64,000 nucleotides of DNA from Citrobacter freundii (GTDB taxonomy: Bacteria > Pseudomonadota > Gammaproteobacteria > Enterobacterales > Enterobacteriaceae), in NCBI RefSeq assembly GCF_011077955.1, contig NZ_JAALBX010000002.1, positions 372,001 to 436,000 of the forward strand, in the 5' to 3' direction. Made by a program: the position numbers and the translations under genes. The notes under the pieces were generated by a model. The model was not told the origin of the DNA. It did no database searches and saw only the letters and a program-made list of their open reading frames with translations. Below are positions 37,101 through 46,973 of the stretch, in pieces. Every line of letters starts with the position of its first letter. Position 1 is the first letter of the stretch.

Positions 37101-37254
37101 AAAAGCGCCATGCGACAAACACAGATTTTCTTGTTCTTTTCAACCCTCCATCGTGCGTGATCGCGGCGGACATCGACATACACACTAGTGTGATAAAGCC
37201 CAAGTAAAACTGTGTCGGGATATCATTGCGACTTCTGTCATTACAGATAGCGTT

Positions 37255-37292
37255 AAAAAAGCCCCTTGCGGTGGTCATCACCGCAAGGGGCT
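37255..37292 (-). terminator. Terminator of cfa
   Basis: A 14-bp stem AGCCCCTTGCGGTG / CACCGCAAGGGGCT with loop GTCAT; A-run at 37255-37260 gives a T-run on the minus strand. It starts 21 bases past the cfa stop. Confidence 0.92.
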
Positions 37293-37313
37293 CGTGTTTT
37301 CTTTCCCGCATCT

Positions 37314-38462
37314 TCAGCGCGCGACGCGCAGGCCGTTCTCGATACCACGGCTGAAAACCACTTGCCAGAGTTGTAAATCACGCGCGCGGAAGGCACCAGC
37401 GCACGCGTTAAGGTAATAACTAAACATCCGTTTGAAACGTTCGGAATAATTAACGGCAAGCTCAGGCCACGCTTCCATAAAGCGTGCGTGCCAGGCCATC
37501 AGCGTTTTATCGTAATCCGCGCCAAAATTGTGCCAGTCTTCCATGACGAAATAAGGCGCGCTGGCGTTGGCGATATGGCGTATGGAGGGCAGGCAACCGT
37601 TCGGGAAAATGTACTTATTGATCCAGGGGTCGACATTATTGTCCGTCTTACGCGAACCGATGGTATGTAACAGAAAAATGCCGTCGGGTTTCAGGTTGCG
37701 GTTGACGACATCAAAATAGGTGGCGTAGTTTTTCGGACCGACATGTTCGAACATGCCTACCGACACAATTCGGTCAAAGCTGGCATTCAGCTCACGGTAA
37801 TCCTGAAGCAAAATAGTTACATCCAGCCCCTGACAACGTGCCTGCGCCAGTTTTTGCTGTTCGGCGGAAACCGTCACGCCGGTTACCGACACGCCATACT
37901 CACGCGCGGCGAACTGTGCCAGTCCGCCCCAACCGCAGCCAATATCAAGTAACGTCATGCCTGGTGCAAGTTGGAGTTTTTCGCACACCAGACGTAATTT
38001 ATCGCGCTGCGCATCCGCCAGATTGTCGGCATTCTTCCAGTAGCCGCAAGAGTACTGCATCGAGTCGTCGAGCATGCGGCTAAACAGGTCGTTGCCTAAA
38101 TCATAATGCTCTTTGCCTACGATCCAGGCCCGTTTGCGATTTTGAAAGTTGAAAATCCGCGCGCCGATAACGCGCAGCGTATCTTTGAAGTGGGTGGGTA
38201 ACTGGTCCTCAAGGCCTGCTTTGAGCGCCTGGGTGAAAAACAGATCCAGTCGTTCGCAATCCCACCAGCCATCCATGTAACTTTCACCCAGACCAAGGGA
38301 GCCTTCTTGCAGGACACGTTTATAAAAGTCGGGGTTTTTGATTTGCAGATCGGCCGGTGAAGGGCCATTAATGGCGACGCCCGCTTTACTGAGCAGATCG
38401 TTAACGATACGAAACCATTGATTGTCCTGTAATCCGACTTCTTCTATACACGATGAACTCAT
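37314..38462 (-). CDS. cfa: Cyclopropane-fatty-acyl-phospholipid synthase Cfa
   Basis: A 382-residue SAM-dependent methyltransferase that converts unsaturated phospholipid acyl chains to cyclopropane fatty acids at entry to stationary phase. The SAM motif LLDIGCGWGGLAQFA is near residue 170; GMFEHVGPKNY and the catalytic YLNACAGAFRARD lie downstream. Length equals E. coli Cfa. Confidence 0.97.
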   Translation of the reverse strand: MSSSCIEEVGLQDNQWFRIVNDLLSKAGVAINGPSPADLQIKNPDFYKRVLQEGSLGLGESYMDGWWDCERLDLFFTQALKAGLEDQLPTHFKDTLRVIGARIFNFQNRKRAWIVGKEHYDLGNDLFSRMLDDSMQYSCGYWKNADNLADAQRDKLRLVCEKLQLAPGMTLLDIGCGWGGLAQFAAREYGVSVTGVTVSAEQQKLAQARCQGLDVTILLQDYRELNASFDRIVSVGMFEHVGPKNYATYFDVVNRNLKPDGIFLLHTIGSRKTDNNVDPWINKYIFPNGCLPSIRHIANASAPYFVMEDWHNFGADYDKTLMAWHARFMEAWPELAVNYSERFKRMFSYYLNACAGAFRARDLQLWQVVFSRGIENGLRVAR

Positions 38463-38738
38463 AGCTTCTCCATCACTGTGCGGTGATCAACCCCTCAAAA
38501 GCGTTGACGCCACTTAAGGTTGCGAGAAATGTCGCGGTACAACCGCGAGCCTGAAATCCGACGAGAACAGAGGAAGGGAGAAGGCCCTTACCTTAAAAGG
38601 CCATCCGTGGAGCAAAAGGAGCAAGGGCTCCTGAATCCATTATGGAAATCATTTTATTAGACTGCCAATCAGTATAGAACTCACTCTATGGGGGTTCAAT
38701 AAAAAATAATTAGCAGCCAAATTAATTTCCGACGCCGA

Positions 38739-39941
38739 TCAGGAGCGTTGCGACGAGGTGGCCGACTGGCGCAGATCTAACGTGTCGCAGTCAGTAGCTT
38801 GCATCCGATATCCCAGCGCCACAACCAGCACCGTTGAGAGCATAACGCTCGTGGTAGACAGCAGCGGGGCGAACGAGACCAGCCAGGAGACCGCCAGACT
38901 TGCCAGGAAGCACAGCCCAAGTTGCAGCGTGTTTTGCAGTGCGGCGGCGCGCCCGGTGGCCTGCGGAAAGGGCTTCAATGCCTGGGCGACGACTATCGGA
39001 TAAACCGCGCCGTTTACTGCCGCCATCAGGCAGAACGGAATCAGGATAAGCGTCAGGCTCGGGTTAGGCATAAGCCCGGCGCCCCATGTCGCGACCACGC
39101 TCAGAGCAAACAGGATTAATAACCACGGCAGCATTTGAGAACCGTGCCATTTTTTGAGCGCGCTGCGACAGCCATACCCGCCGACTAAGAAGGCGATGGT
39201 TTGCGGCACATAGCTAAGTCCAATAGCGGTTGGGCCATAGCCCATTTCGCTCAGAATAAACGGCGAGCCGGTCAACCACGCAAAGAAACTGGCCGAGCAG
39301 CCGGCGTAAATCAGCACGTTGCCGCGATACGCTTTCGTGCGTAACAGCGTCATAAAACCCGTCGCATCGGCGTCGTCATGCGCTTTTGGGGCGCGCGGTT
39401 TTAAACGTAACGCCGGAAGCATCAACGCCAGGGTGATGAAAAATAGTACCAGGAAGATGATTTCCCAGTTGAAGTGTTGCAACAACCAACTGCCGAGCAG
39501 CGGCGCCAGAGCAGGGGACAGCGCAACCAGCGGCATGATAGTGGCAAAAATGCGGTTGGTACGCGATGCCGGGTAATAATCGGTGACTAAGGCTTGCCAT
39601 GTCACCGCCGCGGCGCATACGCCTATTGCCTGAACAAAGCGCAATGCCAGCAGCATGGCGGCATTTTCCACCCACAGCATCCCCAGACAGCCGACGGCAA
39701 AAATGCTAAGCCCGGCCAACAGAACGGGTTTACGACCGTAACGGTCGGACAGCGGCCCCCAGACTAACTGCCCTACGGCGAAGCCTGCCAAAAATAAACT
39801 GAGGCTTGCGCTCACCGCAGACGCGCCGGTGCCTAAATCTTGTTGAATGACGGCAAACGCCGGTAAATACATGTCGGTCGCCAGAAAGCCGAGCACGCTC
39901 AGGCCCGCCAGCCACACTAAAAAACCTCTTGAAGGACGCAT
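38739..39941 (-). CDS. punC: Purine nucleoside transporter PunC (YdhC), MFS
   Basis: A 400-residue Bcr/CflA-type major facilitator with twelve helices. The motif [15 protein letters not shown] between helices 2 and 3 is the MFS signature. E. coli YdhC was renamed PunC as a purine nucleoside importer activated by PunR. The ATG at 39941 aligns with E. coli YdhC; the ORF is open further upstream. It is divergent from its regulator, with 112 bases between. Confidence 0.9.
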   Translation of the reverse strand: MRPSRGFLVWLAGLSVLGFLATDMYLPAFAVIQQDLGTGASAVSASLSLFLAGFAVGQLVWGPLSDRYGRKPVLLAGLSIFAVGCLGMLWVENAAMLLALRFVQAIGVCAAAVTWQALVTDYYPASRTNRIFATIMPLVALSPALAPLLGSWLLQHFNWEIIFLVLFFITLALMLPALRLKPRAPKAHDDADATGFMTLLRTKAYRGNVLIYAGCSASFFAWLTGSPFILSEMGYGPTAIGLSYVPQTIAFLVGGYGCRSALKKWHGSQMLPWLLILFALSVVATWGAGLMPNPSLTLILIPFCLMAAVNGAVYPIVVAQALKPFPQATGRAAALQNTLQLGLCFLASLAVSWLVSFAPLLSTTSVMLSTVLVVALGYRMQATDCDTLDLRQSATSSQRS

Positions 39942-40053
39942 TGTGATTCTCTTTCTTGACTCATACATCGGACGCAGGAGTGTACAAAAGTGCAATCGGG
40001 GTTGTGAAACGCTAATATTTGCACGTTCCTTTCAAAATTTTTGTAGGCAAAGT

Positions 40054-40965
40054 ATGTGGTCTGAATATTCACTGGAAGTGGTTGATGCCGTTGCGCGTAA
40101 CGGCAGCTTTAGCGCAGCGGCGCAGGAACTTCACCGCGTGCCGTCTGCGGTGAGCTACACCGTTAAGCAACTGGAAGAATGGCTTGCCGTACCGCTGTTT
40201 ATCCGTCGTCACCGGGAAGTGGAACTGACCCCTGCGGGAAGTTGGTTTTTAAAGGAAGGACGTTCAGTTATCAGAAAAATGATGCTGACCCGTCAACAGT
40301 GCCAGCAAATCGCAAACGGCTGGCGCGGACAGCTTTCTATTGCCGTGGACAATATTGTCAAACCAGCGCGTACCCGGCAGCTGATTCTCGATTTCTATCG
40401 TCATTTCAGTGATGTGGAACTGCTGGTATCCCAGGAGGTATTTAACGGGGTGTGGGATGCGCTGTCTGACGGTCGTGTCGAAGTGGCGATTGGCGCCACC
40501 CAGGCCATCCCGGTAGGCGGGCGTTTCGCCTTTCGCGATATGGGCCCTTTAAGCTGGCGCTGCGTGGTGAGCGCAGACCATCCGCTTGCTGCTATGACCA
40601 CACCGCTTAGCGATGACCAATTGCGTCAGTGGCCCTCGCTGGTGCTGGAAGATACCTCGCGATCGCTACCCAAACGTACCACCTGGCTTTTGGACAACCA
40701 GCGGCGCGTTGTGGTGCCTGACTGGGGCACTGCGGTAGATTGCCTGAATCATGGGCTTTGTATCGGTATGGTTCCCGCCCACATCGCGCACGATCCGGTC
40801 GTGTCAGGGCAGTGGAAGCTGCTTGAAACGCAGGAGCCATTCCCGGACTCGCCCTGTTGCCTCACCTGGAAGCAAACCGATGCCTCGCCTGCGCTGCTGT
40901 GGTTGCTGGACTATTTAGGCGACAGTGAAACGCTCAACCGGGAATGGTTGATGGAGCCGGAATAA
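40054..40965 (+). CDS. punR: LysR-type regulator PunR (YdhB)
   Basis: A 303-residue LysR-family activator. The N-terminal winged helix-turn-helix (residues ~1-60, GSFSAAAQELHRVPSAVSYTVKQLEEW) is followed by a periplasmic-binding-fold effector domain. In E. coli it activates divergent punC in response to purine nucleosides. The start MWSEYSLEVVD at 40054 is identical to E. coli; a much longer ORF from 39847 would overlap the promoter and punC. Confidence 0.93.
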   Translation: MWSEYSLEVVDAVARNGSFSAAAQELHRVPSAVSYTVKQLEEWLAVPLFIRRHREVELTPAGSWFLKEGRSVIRKMMLTRQQCQQIANGWRGQLSIAVDNIVKPARTRQLILDFYRHFSDVELLVSQEVFNGVWDALSDGRVEVAIGATQAIPVGGRFAFRDMGPLSWRCVVSADHPLAAMTTPLSDDQLRQWPSLVLEDTSRSLPKRTTWLLDNQRRVVVPDWGTAVDCLNHGLCIGMVPAHIAHDPVVSGQWKLLETQEPFPDSPCCLTWKQTDASPALLWLLDYLGDSETLNREWLMEPE

Positions 40966-40980
40966 CCGGCTCTGGTAAGA

Positions 40981-42006
40981 TTAACGGCGGTAATCGCGAA
41001 ACGGACCGTCCGCAACCGAACGACGCTCAATAAGACGCGGGTGCACCTCAATGGTCTGGGACTCTTCGCGCTTATTCACAATGCGATCGAGCAGCATGTT
41101 AAACGCCGTTTCGCCGAGCGAGTCTTTCGGCTGGTGAATAGTCGTGAGCGCCGGGCTAAAGAAACGGGCGTTGCGCACGTTATCATAGCCTATCACTGAA
41201 ATATCCTGCGGCACGCGCAGCCCCATCTCGTCAGCGGCGCAAATCGCACCCATCGCCATCACGTCCCCGCCGCAGAACACCGCCGTCGGGCGCGGCTGCT
41301 GAGAGAGAATTTGTTGCATCGCGCGATAGCCGGATTCGGGTTCGAAATCGCCCTGAACAATCCAGTTTTCCGGTACGTTGATTTGCACTTCTTCCAGCGC
41401 TTTCAGGAAACCCGCCAGGCGGCCAGCGCCCGTGTTGCGCTCAAGCGGCCCTGGGATCACGCCGATATCGCGATGACCGCGTTCAATGAGATAACGCCCG
41501 GCCATATAACCGCCTTCAAAGGCATTATCGATAACCGAGTCAGTAAAATCCGCTTTGGATTCGCCCCAGTCCATCACCACCATTGGGATATGGCGATACT
41601 CCTCAAGCGTAGAGAGCAGGGATTGCGGATATTCAGAGCACATCACCAGCAGGCCATCAACGCGTTTTTGCGCCATCATCGACAGATACGCGCGCTGTTT
41701 TTCCGGATTATTGTGGGCATTGCCCAGGATAAGCGTATAGCCCTTGCTAAAGCAGCTGTTTTCCACCGCTTCGATAATTTCCGCAAAATAGGGCGCTTCG
41801 CTGCTGGTGGCCAGCAAACCAATAGATTTGGTGTGATTGACTTTTAGACTGCGTGCGACGGCGCTCGGGGAATAATGTAATTCCTTGATAGCAGCCCAAA
41901 CCGCATTGCGTGTTTCTTCCGCCACAAAGCGTGTTTTGTTAATAACATGAGACACAGTTGTAGTGGAAACGTTTGCGCGTTTCGCGACATCTTTAATAGT
42001 TGCCAT
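40981..42006 (-). CDS. purR: Purine repressor PurR (LacI family)
   Basis: A 341-residue LacI-type repressor that binds hypoxanthine or guanine and represses purine synthesis genes. The helix-turn-helix [22 protein letters not shown] is at the N-terminus (residues 3-24), followed by the hinge helix and the two-lobed corepressor domain. Length equals E. coli PurR. It carries PurR operators both upstream and inside its own coding start, consistent with autoregulation. Confidence 0.97.
   Translation of the reverse strand: MATIKDVAKRANVSTTTVSHVINKTRFVAEETRNAVWAAIKELHYSPSAVARSLKVNHTKSIGLLATSSEAPYFAEIIEAVENSCFSKGYTLILGNAHNNPEKQRAYLSMMAQKRVDGLLVMCSEYPQSLLSTLEEYRHIPMVVMDWGESKADFTDSVIDNAFEGGYMAGRYLIERGHRDIGVIPGPLERNTGAGRLAGFLKALEEVQINVPENWIVQGDFEPESGYRAMQQILSQQPRPTAVFCGGDVMAMGAICAADEMGLRVPQDISVIGYDNVRNARFFSPALTTIHQPKDSLGETAFNMLLDRIVNKREESQTIEVHPRLIERRSVADGPFRDYRR
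41963..41978 (-). promoter_or_regulatory. Intragenic PurR operator in purR
   Basis: On the minus strand, GCGCAAACGTTTCCAC fits the PurR consensus ANGCAANCGNTTNCNT except at its ends. It covers codons ~10-15 of purR. E. coli purR is likewise described with two autoregulatory operators. Confidence 0.6.
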
Positions 42007-42047
42007 TCTTGTTACTCCAGACCCTCTCCGAGCCCCTGTTCATCACA

Positions 42048-42063
42048 GGTTAAACGTTTGCCT
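42048..42063 (-). promoter_or_regulatory. Upstream PurR operator of purR
   Basis: AGGCAAACGTTTAACC on the minus strand matches the PurR consensus at the core (GCAAACGTTT), 42-57 bases before the purR start. With the intragenic site it forms the autoregulatory pair. Confidence 0.7.
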
Positions 42064-42293
42064 ATGCCAACCTCGGTTCGCAACTTTTCGGTTGCTTATG
42101 TCGGGGATTTGCGACATCAAAAGGAGGGGGTCAATGGCTGGTGAAAAATAATGTAGCGACGGATTTTGTCTGATCTTGCGCAAAAGTGGAAGAGGGAAAA
42201 CGCATATCAGTATAAATCCCGTGGTATTTTTGTCTGAAAATATGCAAAAATGATCTGCACACACTTTTAATGTGGATAACAAGGAGATTAAAA

Positions 42294-42383
42294 ATGAGCA
42301 CAGACCTGAAATTTTCTCTGGTGACGACCGTTATCGTACTTGGTTTGATTGTGGCAACGGGCTTAGTGGCAGTTCTGAACTAA
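42294..42383 (+). CDS. cydH: Cytochrome bd-I small subunit CydH (YnhF)
   Basis: A 29-residue single-helix membrane protein (MSTDLKFSLV... ending in VAVLN) nearly identical to E. coli YnhF/CydH, the fourth subunit of cytochrome bd-I oxidase, which blocks an oxygen channel in CydA. A strong ribosome-binding site AAGGAG lies nine bases before the ATG. It sits between purR and ydhP, as in E. coli, away from cydAB. Confidence 0.93.
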   Translation: MSTDLKFSLVTTVIVLGLIVATGLVAVLN

Positions 42384-42721
42384 TAATAAAGCGGGTTTTG
42401 CATGCTTTATGACTGGCAAACACCAAAAAACGGCGGTTTTTTGGTGTTTGATTCGTTTTATTTAATAGTCTTCAATCCCTTCATTCCCGCAATACTGTCC
42501 TGCCCGTTCTGGTTGCACACATTATTTTAACATTCGCGCCGATTGGTTGATTAAGCCCGTCACCTTCTTTTATTCATTATTCTCCGTTGCGCAAATATCT
42601 TTTGTCTGCATCACGGCTTTCTTTCTGATGTGACTAATGTCACTCTTTGCTTCCTTTTTTAACAGAACGCTCACATTCGGATTTCGATAACGTGGCGTCA
42701 TGGGTTTTGTGGACGTAACCA
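42384..42721. other. Intergenic region cydH-ydhP
   Basis: 338 bases: the cydH terminator at its left end, then AT-rich sequence with the presumed ydhP promoter. No further element is identified. Confidence 0.4.
42418..42449 (+). terminator. Terminator of cydH
   Basis: AAACACCAAAAAA-CGGCGG-TTTTTTGGTGTTT: a 13-bp stem with a GC loop, 34 bases past cydH. Confidence 0.8.
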
Positions 42722-43888
42722 ATGAAAATAAATTATCCGCTACTGTCGCTGGCAATTGGCGCATTTGGTATTGGCACGACAGAATTTTCGCCGATGGGGT
42801 TGCTGCCGGTTATCGCCAAAGGCGTTGACGTGTCGATTCCTGCGGCAGGTATGTTAATCAGCGCCTACGCCGTGGGCGTGATGGTCGGCGCGCCGTTAAT
42901 GACGCTCCTGCTTTCTCATCGCGGGCGACGCAGCGCGCTGATTTTCCTGATGGCGATTTTTACGCTGGGAAACGTCCTGTCCGCTATCGCTCCTGATTAT
43001 GCGACGCTGATGGTTTCGCGCATCATCACAAGCCTTAACCATGGCGCTTTCTTCGGCTTGGGTTCAGTGGTGGCGGCGAGCGTGGTGCCAAAACACAAGC
43101 AGGCAAGCGCGGTTGCCACCATGTTTATGGGGCTGACCATTGCCAATATCGGCGGCGTGCCCGCTGCGACGTGGCTTGGCGAAAGCATCGGCTGGCGCAT
43201 GTCGTTTCTGGCAACCGCAGGCCTGGGCGTCATTTCAATCATTAGCCTTGCGGTGTCTTTGCCAAAAGGCGGCGCGGGCGAGCGACCGGACGTCAAAAAA
43301 GAGCTGTCGGTGCTGATGCGTGGACAAGTGCTGAGCGCTCTGTTTACAACGGTGTTAGGAGCCGGCGCGATGTTTACGCTTTACACCTATATTTCACCGG
43401 TTTTACAGCATGTCACCCACGCGACTCCGCTGTTTGTGACGGCAATGCTGGTACTGATTGGCGTCGGTTTTTCTATCGGCAACTGGTTAGGCGGGCGACT
43501 GGCGGATAAGTCAGTCACGGGCACCCTTAAAGGCTTTCTGCTGTTATTGATTGTGATAATGGCCGCGATCCCGTGGCTTGCGCGCAGCGAGTTCGGCGCG
43601 GCATTAAGCATGGTGGTGTGGGGCGCGGCAACGTTTGCGGTGGTACCGCCGTTGCAGATGCGCGTCATGCGTGTGGCGAGTGAAGCGCCGGGTTTATCTT
43701 CCTCGGTGAATATCGGCGCGTTTAATCTGGGCAATGCGCTGGGCGCAGCGGCAGGCGGCGCAGTGATTCAGACCGGGCTTGGATTAAGTATGGTGCCTGT
43801 TATGGGGGCGATGATCGCGGCGGCAGGATTACTGCTGGTGATGATGTCATCAAACCGTGAGCGTAAAGCCCTGTGTGCGGCTGAATAA
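42722..43888 (+). CDS. ydhP: MFS transporter YdhP
   Basis: A 388-residue major facilitator of the arabinose-efflux/DHA1 type with twelve predicted helices, including GTTEFSPMGLLPVIA in helix 1 and the loop LLLSHRGRRSALI between helices 2 and 3. It aligns with E. coli YdhP (389 aa); its substrate is unknown. Its stop codon lies in the A-run of the sodB terminator. The ribosome-binding site before the ATG is weak. Confidence 0.92.
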   Translation: MKINYPLLSLAIGAFGIGTTEFSPMGLLPVIAKGVDVSIPAAGMLISAYAVGVMVGAPLMTLLLSHRGRRSALIFLMAIFTLGNVLSAIAPDYATLMVSRIITSLNHGAFFGLGSVVAASVVPKHKQASAVATMFMGLTIANIGGVPAATWLGESIGWRMSFLATAGLGVISIISLAVSLPKGGAGERPDVKKELSVLMRGQVLSALFTTVLGAGAMFTLYTYISPVLQHVTHATPLFVTAMLVLIGVGFSIGNWLGGRLADKSVTGTLKGFLLLLIVIMAAIPWLARSEFGAALSMVVWGAATFAVVPPLQMRVMRVASEAPGLSSSVNIGAFNLGNALGAAAGGAVIQTGLGLSMVPVMGAMIAAAGLLLVMMSSNRERKALCAAE

Positions 43889-43916
43889 AAAAACGGAGAA
43901 GGGAAACCTTCTCCGT
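43887..43916 (-). terminator. Terminator of sodB
   Basis: ACGGAGAAGG-GAAA-CCTTCTCCGT, a 10-bp stem, with a seven-A run (43887-43893) giving the T-run on the minus strand. It begins 10 bases past the sodB stop and overlaps the ydhP stop. Confidence 0.9.
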
Positions 43917-43926
43917 GATACGTGGT

Positions 43927-44508
43927 TTAGGCTTCGAAATTTTTCGCAGCAAAATCCCAGTTAACCAGCGCCCAGAAATGCTCCAGGTACTGCGGACGAG
44001 CGTTGCGGTAGTCAATGTAATAGGCATGTTCCCACACATCTACCGTTAATACCGGTTTGGCATCACTGGTAAGGGGCGTCCCGGCGTTCGACGTAGAGAC
44101 GATCGCGAGTGAGCCGTCGGAGTTTTTCACAAGCCAGGTCCAGCCGGAACCGAAGTTCTTAATAGCCGCATCGGTAAACTGGGTTTTAAACTGCGCAAAG
44201 CTACCGAACGCGGCGTTGATGGCGTCGGCTAACGCGCCGGTGGGTTCGCCGCCCGCTTGCGGCGCAAGGCAGTGCCAGTAAAACGTGTGGTTCCACACCT
44301 GCGCGGCATTATTGAAAATCCCGCCTTCAGCGCTGCGGATAATCTCTTCTAACGTTTTCCCTTCAAACGCGGTGCCTTTGATTAAATTATTCAGGTTTGT
44401 GACATAGGCCTGATGGTGTTTGCCGTAGTGATACTCCAGGGTTTCAGCGGAGATATGCGGCGCAAGGGCCACTTTGGCATACGGTAATGCAGGTAATTCG
44501 AACGACAT
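43927..44508 (-). CDS. sodB: Iron superoxide dismutase SodB
   Basis: A 193-residue cytoplasmic Fe-SOD. Metal ligands are His in EYHYGKHH, His in WNHTFYWH (about 74), and Asp/His in [11 protein letters not shown] (about 157 and 161). The Fe-type signature includes [17 protein letters not shown]. In E. coli its mRNA is degraded by RyhB under iron starvation. Length equals E. coli SodB. Confidence 0.98.
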   Translation of the reverse strand: MSFELPALPYAKVALAPHISAETLEYHYGKHHQAYVTNLNNLIKGTAFEGKTLEEIIRSAEGGIFNNAAQVWNHTFYWHCLAPQAGGEPTGALADAINAAFGSFAQFKTQFTDAAIKNFGSGWTWLVKNSDGSLAIVSTSNAGTPLTSDAKPVLTVDVWEHAYYIDYRNARPQYLEHFWALVNWDFAAKNFEA

Positions 44509-44600
44509 TGCTTCACTCCTTTAGTAATTATGGGTCACTAAATACACACCTTTAGTGTTGGTATAGAGTAACAAATCAAAAGGGTCAGCAAAAGATGAAG

Positions 44601-44625
44601 TTACCTGCCCAAAGCGGGCAGGTAA
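44601..44625 (-). terminator. Hairpin after mepH
   Basis: TTACCTGCCC-AAAGC-GGGCAGGTAA, a 10-bp stem 7 bases beyond the mepH stop; the T-run on the minus strand is short and interrupted. Confidence 0.6.
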
Positions 44626-44631
44626 GCGTGA

Positions 44632-45504
44632 TTAACGAATGGTTTTTGGCGTCATTACCCGGCGTGCGCCGACGTAATGGCGCTGCCAGTAGTCTTCGCT
44701 AAGAGACGTGATCTCAATGTCGCGGCCCGAACGGGGCGACTGAATAAATTTACCGTTACCGACATACACACCGACATGATCGGCCATGCCGCGTCCACGG
44801 GTGCGGAAGAACACCAGATCGCCACTTTGCAGTTCGGCGACATTCACCGGAGACGCGTCACGCAGGTGATACATCTCATTGGCGGTGCGCGGAATGCGGA
44901 TTTTGACCAGATCTTTATACGCGTAATAAATCAGGCCGCTGCAATCAAAACCGGTGCGCGGAGAAGTCCCGCCCCAGCGGTAGGGTTTGCCAATCTGACC
45001 CATCAATTTATTCAGCGCAGTCTGCTGCGCTTTTTGCATCCGCACTTTATGTGCTTCGGCAATGGTGGTGGGTTTACCATTTTTCACCGTCACGCACGAT
45101 TTTTTGCGGCTTTTACGGGAAGTAACGCAGGTCTGTTTCACGGTCTTCGCAGCCGCCGTGTCTGGTTGAGAGCTACGCCGTGATTTGGCGACGCTTTTGG
45201 CGGCTACGTTTTTGGAAGAGGAGGTTTTACTACCCGATGAATGCGTTGTCGCGAGGGTGTGGGTTTTCGTGGTTTTGGCATTCGATGTTTTGTTGGCAGA
45301 CTGCGCGGTTTTGGTGGTTTTCTTTTTTGCTGCTGTCTTGCTGGTGGGTTGAGTAGCTGAGCTTTTGTTTTTCGTGGTTTTGGTTACCGCCTTATGCACC
45401 GCCGACGGGCGTGCGTGCTCCGACGCCAGGACTAATGGCGTAAAGCTTAAGGAGGTAAAAAATAGAGCACAAAGCGTAAGCGAAACTTTATTCATCCGCG
45501 CCAC
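44632..45504 (-). CDS. mepH: Murein DD-endopeptidase MepH (YdhO)
   Basis: A 290-residue periplasmic NlpC/P60 enzyme that cuts D-Ala-mDAP cross-links during wall growth. A signal peptide is followed by a long Lys/Thr/Ser-rich low-complexity linker (residues ~30-130) and then the catalytic domain with Cys in GFDCSGL, His in DHVGVYVG and GKFIQSPR. The GTG at 45504 (VARMNKVS) is chosen because it aligns with the E. coli start and has AGGGGAA upstream; the ATG three codons later lacks a ribosome-binding site. The linker is longer than in E. coli (271 aa). Confidence 0.92.
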   Translation of the reverse strand: MARMNKVSLTLCALFFTSLSFTPLVLASEHARPSAVHKAVTKTTKNKSSATQPTSKTAAKKKTTKTAQSANKTSNAKTTKTHTLATTHSSGSKTSSSKNVAAKSVAKSRRSSQPDTAAAKTVKQTCVTSRKSRKKSCVTVKNGKPTTIAEAHKVRMQKAQQTALNKLMGQIGKPYRWGGTSPRTGFDCSGLIYYAYKDLVKIRIPRTANEMYHLRDASPVNVAELQSGDLVFFRTRGRGMADHVGVYVGNGKFIQSPRSGRDIEITSLSEDYWQRHYVGARRVMTPKTIR

Positions 45505-45835
45505 TGAGCGTTCCCCTGAACTAAGCTGACAATCATGCCAGCGTGTGATTTTCAAAACCCGTCGATTCTAATCGATAAGTTTGCTTAACCGTAAGAGAGT
45601 TATTCTCCTAAAACGTGGTTTTGATACCATGCGCAAATTAAATGACCAAATAACGTGTTAATCGCTCGTTTTTTGTACAATAGTTGAGTGAAAGACTAAG
45701 GCTTTACGCGTCGAAAATGTTATTCTGGTCGCATGTTTACTGGGAACGTTATCGTTCATCTCCCGGATTTACACGGTTCCCTGATAGCCAGTAAAATTCA
45801 GGCTGTTTGCCTGAAAAGCTTGAGGAAGCAAGACA
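45505..45835. other. Divergent region mepH/grxD
   Basis: 331 AT-rich bases with promoters for both directions. A perfect inverted repeat GAACG-TTAT-CGTTC lies at 45744-45757; its partner protein is unknown. No ORF is supported. Confidence 0.4.
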
Positions 45836-46177
45836 ATGAGCACCACAATCGAAAAAATCGAACGCCAAATCGCTGAAAACCCGATCCTGCTGTACATGAA
45901 AGGCTCCCCGAAACTGCCAAGCTGTGGTTTCTCCGCGCAGGCGGTCCAGGCGCTTTCAGCCTGCGGCGAGCGTTTCGCCTACGTTGATATTCTTCAGAAC
46001 CCGGATATCCGCGCTGAACTGCCTAAATACGCGAACTGGCCGACTTTCCCGCAATTGTGGGTCGACGGTGAACTGGTCGGCGGTTGCGATATCGTGATCG
46101 AAATGTACCAGCGTGGGGAACTGCAAGAACTGATTAAAGAAACAGCGGCGAAGCATAAAGAGCCTGACGCTGAGTAA
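45836..46177 (+). CDS. grxD: Monothiol glutaredoxin GrxD (Grx4)
   Basis: A 113-residue CGFS-type glutaredoxin that binds a glutathione-ligated [2Fe-2S] cluster and serves in Fe-S trafficking. The active-site Cys30 is in KLPSCGFSAQ; TFPQLWVDGELVGGCDI follows. The start follows TGAGGAAGCAAGACA. Confidence 0.97.
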   Translation: MSTTIEKIERQIAENPILLYMKGSPKLPSCGFSAQAVQALSACGERFAYVDILQNPDIRAELPKYANWPTFPQLWVDGELVGGCDIVIEMYQRGELQELIKETAAKHKEPDAE

Positions 46178-46190
46178 ATAAAGAAGAAAG

Positions 46191-46219
46191 AAAAAAGCGA
46201 CCATGGGTCGCTTTTTTTT
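46191..46219. terminator. Bidirectional terminator grxD/rnt
   Basis: AAAAAAGCGACC-ATG-GGTCGCTTTTTT between the convergent genes, with T-runs in both directions. Confidence 0.9.
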
Positions 46220-46224
46220 CGCGT

Positions 46225-46875
46225 TTATTCTGCCGATTCGGCCATCGGCAACGGCCATCCGCCCAGTCGTTTCCAGCGATTGACGATTTCACAAAACAGC
46301 AGCGCCGTCTGCTCGGTATCATATAAAGCCGAGTGGGCCTGGGTGCTGTCAAAGGGAATTCCTGCCGCCAGACATGCTTTCGCAAGGACCGTTTGCCCAA
46401 GGGCCAGCCCGCTCAGCGCTGCCGTATCAAACGTCACGAAAGGGTGGAATGGGTTGCGCTTAAGGGATGCGCGCTCGGCGGCGGCCATCATAAAACTGTG
46501 ATCGAACGTGGCGTTGTGCGCCACCATAATCGCGCGGTTGCAGGCGCGTTCTTTGATCCCTTTGCGCACCATTTTGAAGATGGCATGCAGCGCGTCGTAT
46601 TCGCTCACTGCGCCGCGCAGCGGGTTATGCGGATCAATACCGTTAAAGGCCAGGGCTTCAGGCTGCAATAATGCGCCTTCGAAAGGTTCGACATGGAAAT
46701 GCAGCGTCTCGTCGATGGAAAGCCAACCCTGTTCATCCATTTTTAATGTGACGGCGGCGATTTCCAGAAGCGCGTCGGTTTTTGCGTTGAATCCGGCAGT
46801 CTCCACATCAATAACGACAGGATAAAAACCACGAAAACGGTCGCACAGACCGGTAAGTTGAGCGTTGTCGGACAT
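46225..46875 (-). CDS. rnt: Ribonuclease T
   Basis: A 216-residue DEDD-family 3' exonuclease that trims tRNA and 5S rRNA ends. Exo motifs: [10 protein letters not shown] (Exo I), [12 protein letters not shown] (Exo II) and the H-A-x-x-D of Exo III in [13 protein letters not shown]. coli RNase T is 215 residues. It is convergent with grxD and 98 bases from gloA, which lies downstream on the same strand's upstream side. Confidence 0.97.
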   Translation of the reverse strand: MSDNAQLTGLCDRFRGFYPVVIDVETAGFNAKTDALLEIAAVTLKMDEQGWLSIDETLHFHVEPFEGALLQPEALAFNGIDPHNPLRGAVSEYDALHAIFKMVRKGIKERACNRAIMVAHNATFDHSFMMAAAERASLKRNPFHPFVTFDTAALSGLALGQTVLAKACLAAGIPFDSTQAHSALYDTEQTALLFCEIVNRWKRLGGWPLPMAESAE

Positions 46876-46973
46876 CAGCGTCTCTATGTTGGGGAAATTA
46901 AAGCAGCGCGTATTATGGCAAAAAAAGGCGGGGGATGCAGCAGGGCAGGTGCAGTTCGCGCCTGCCTGGAAAA

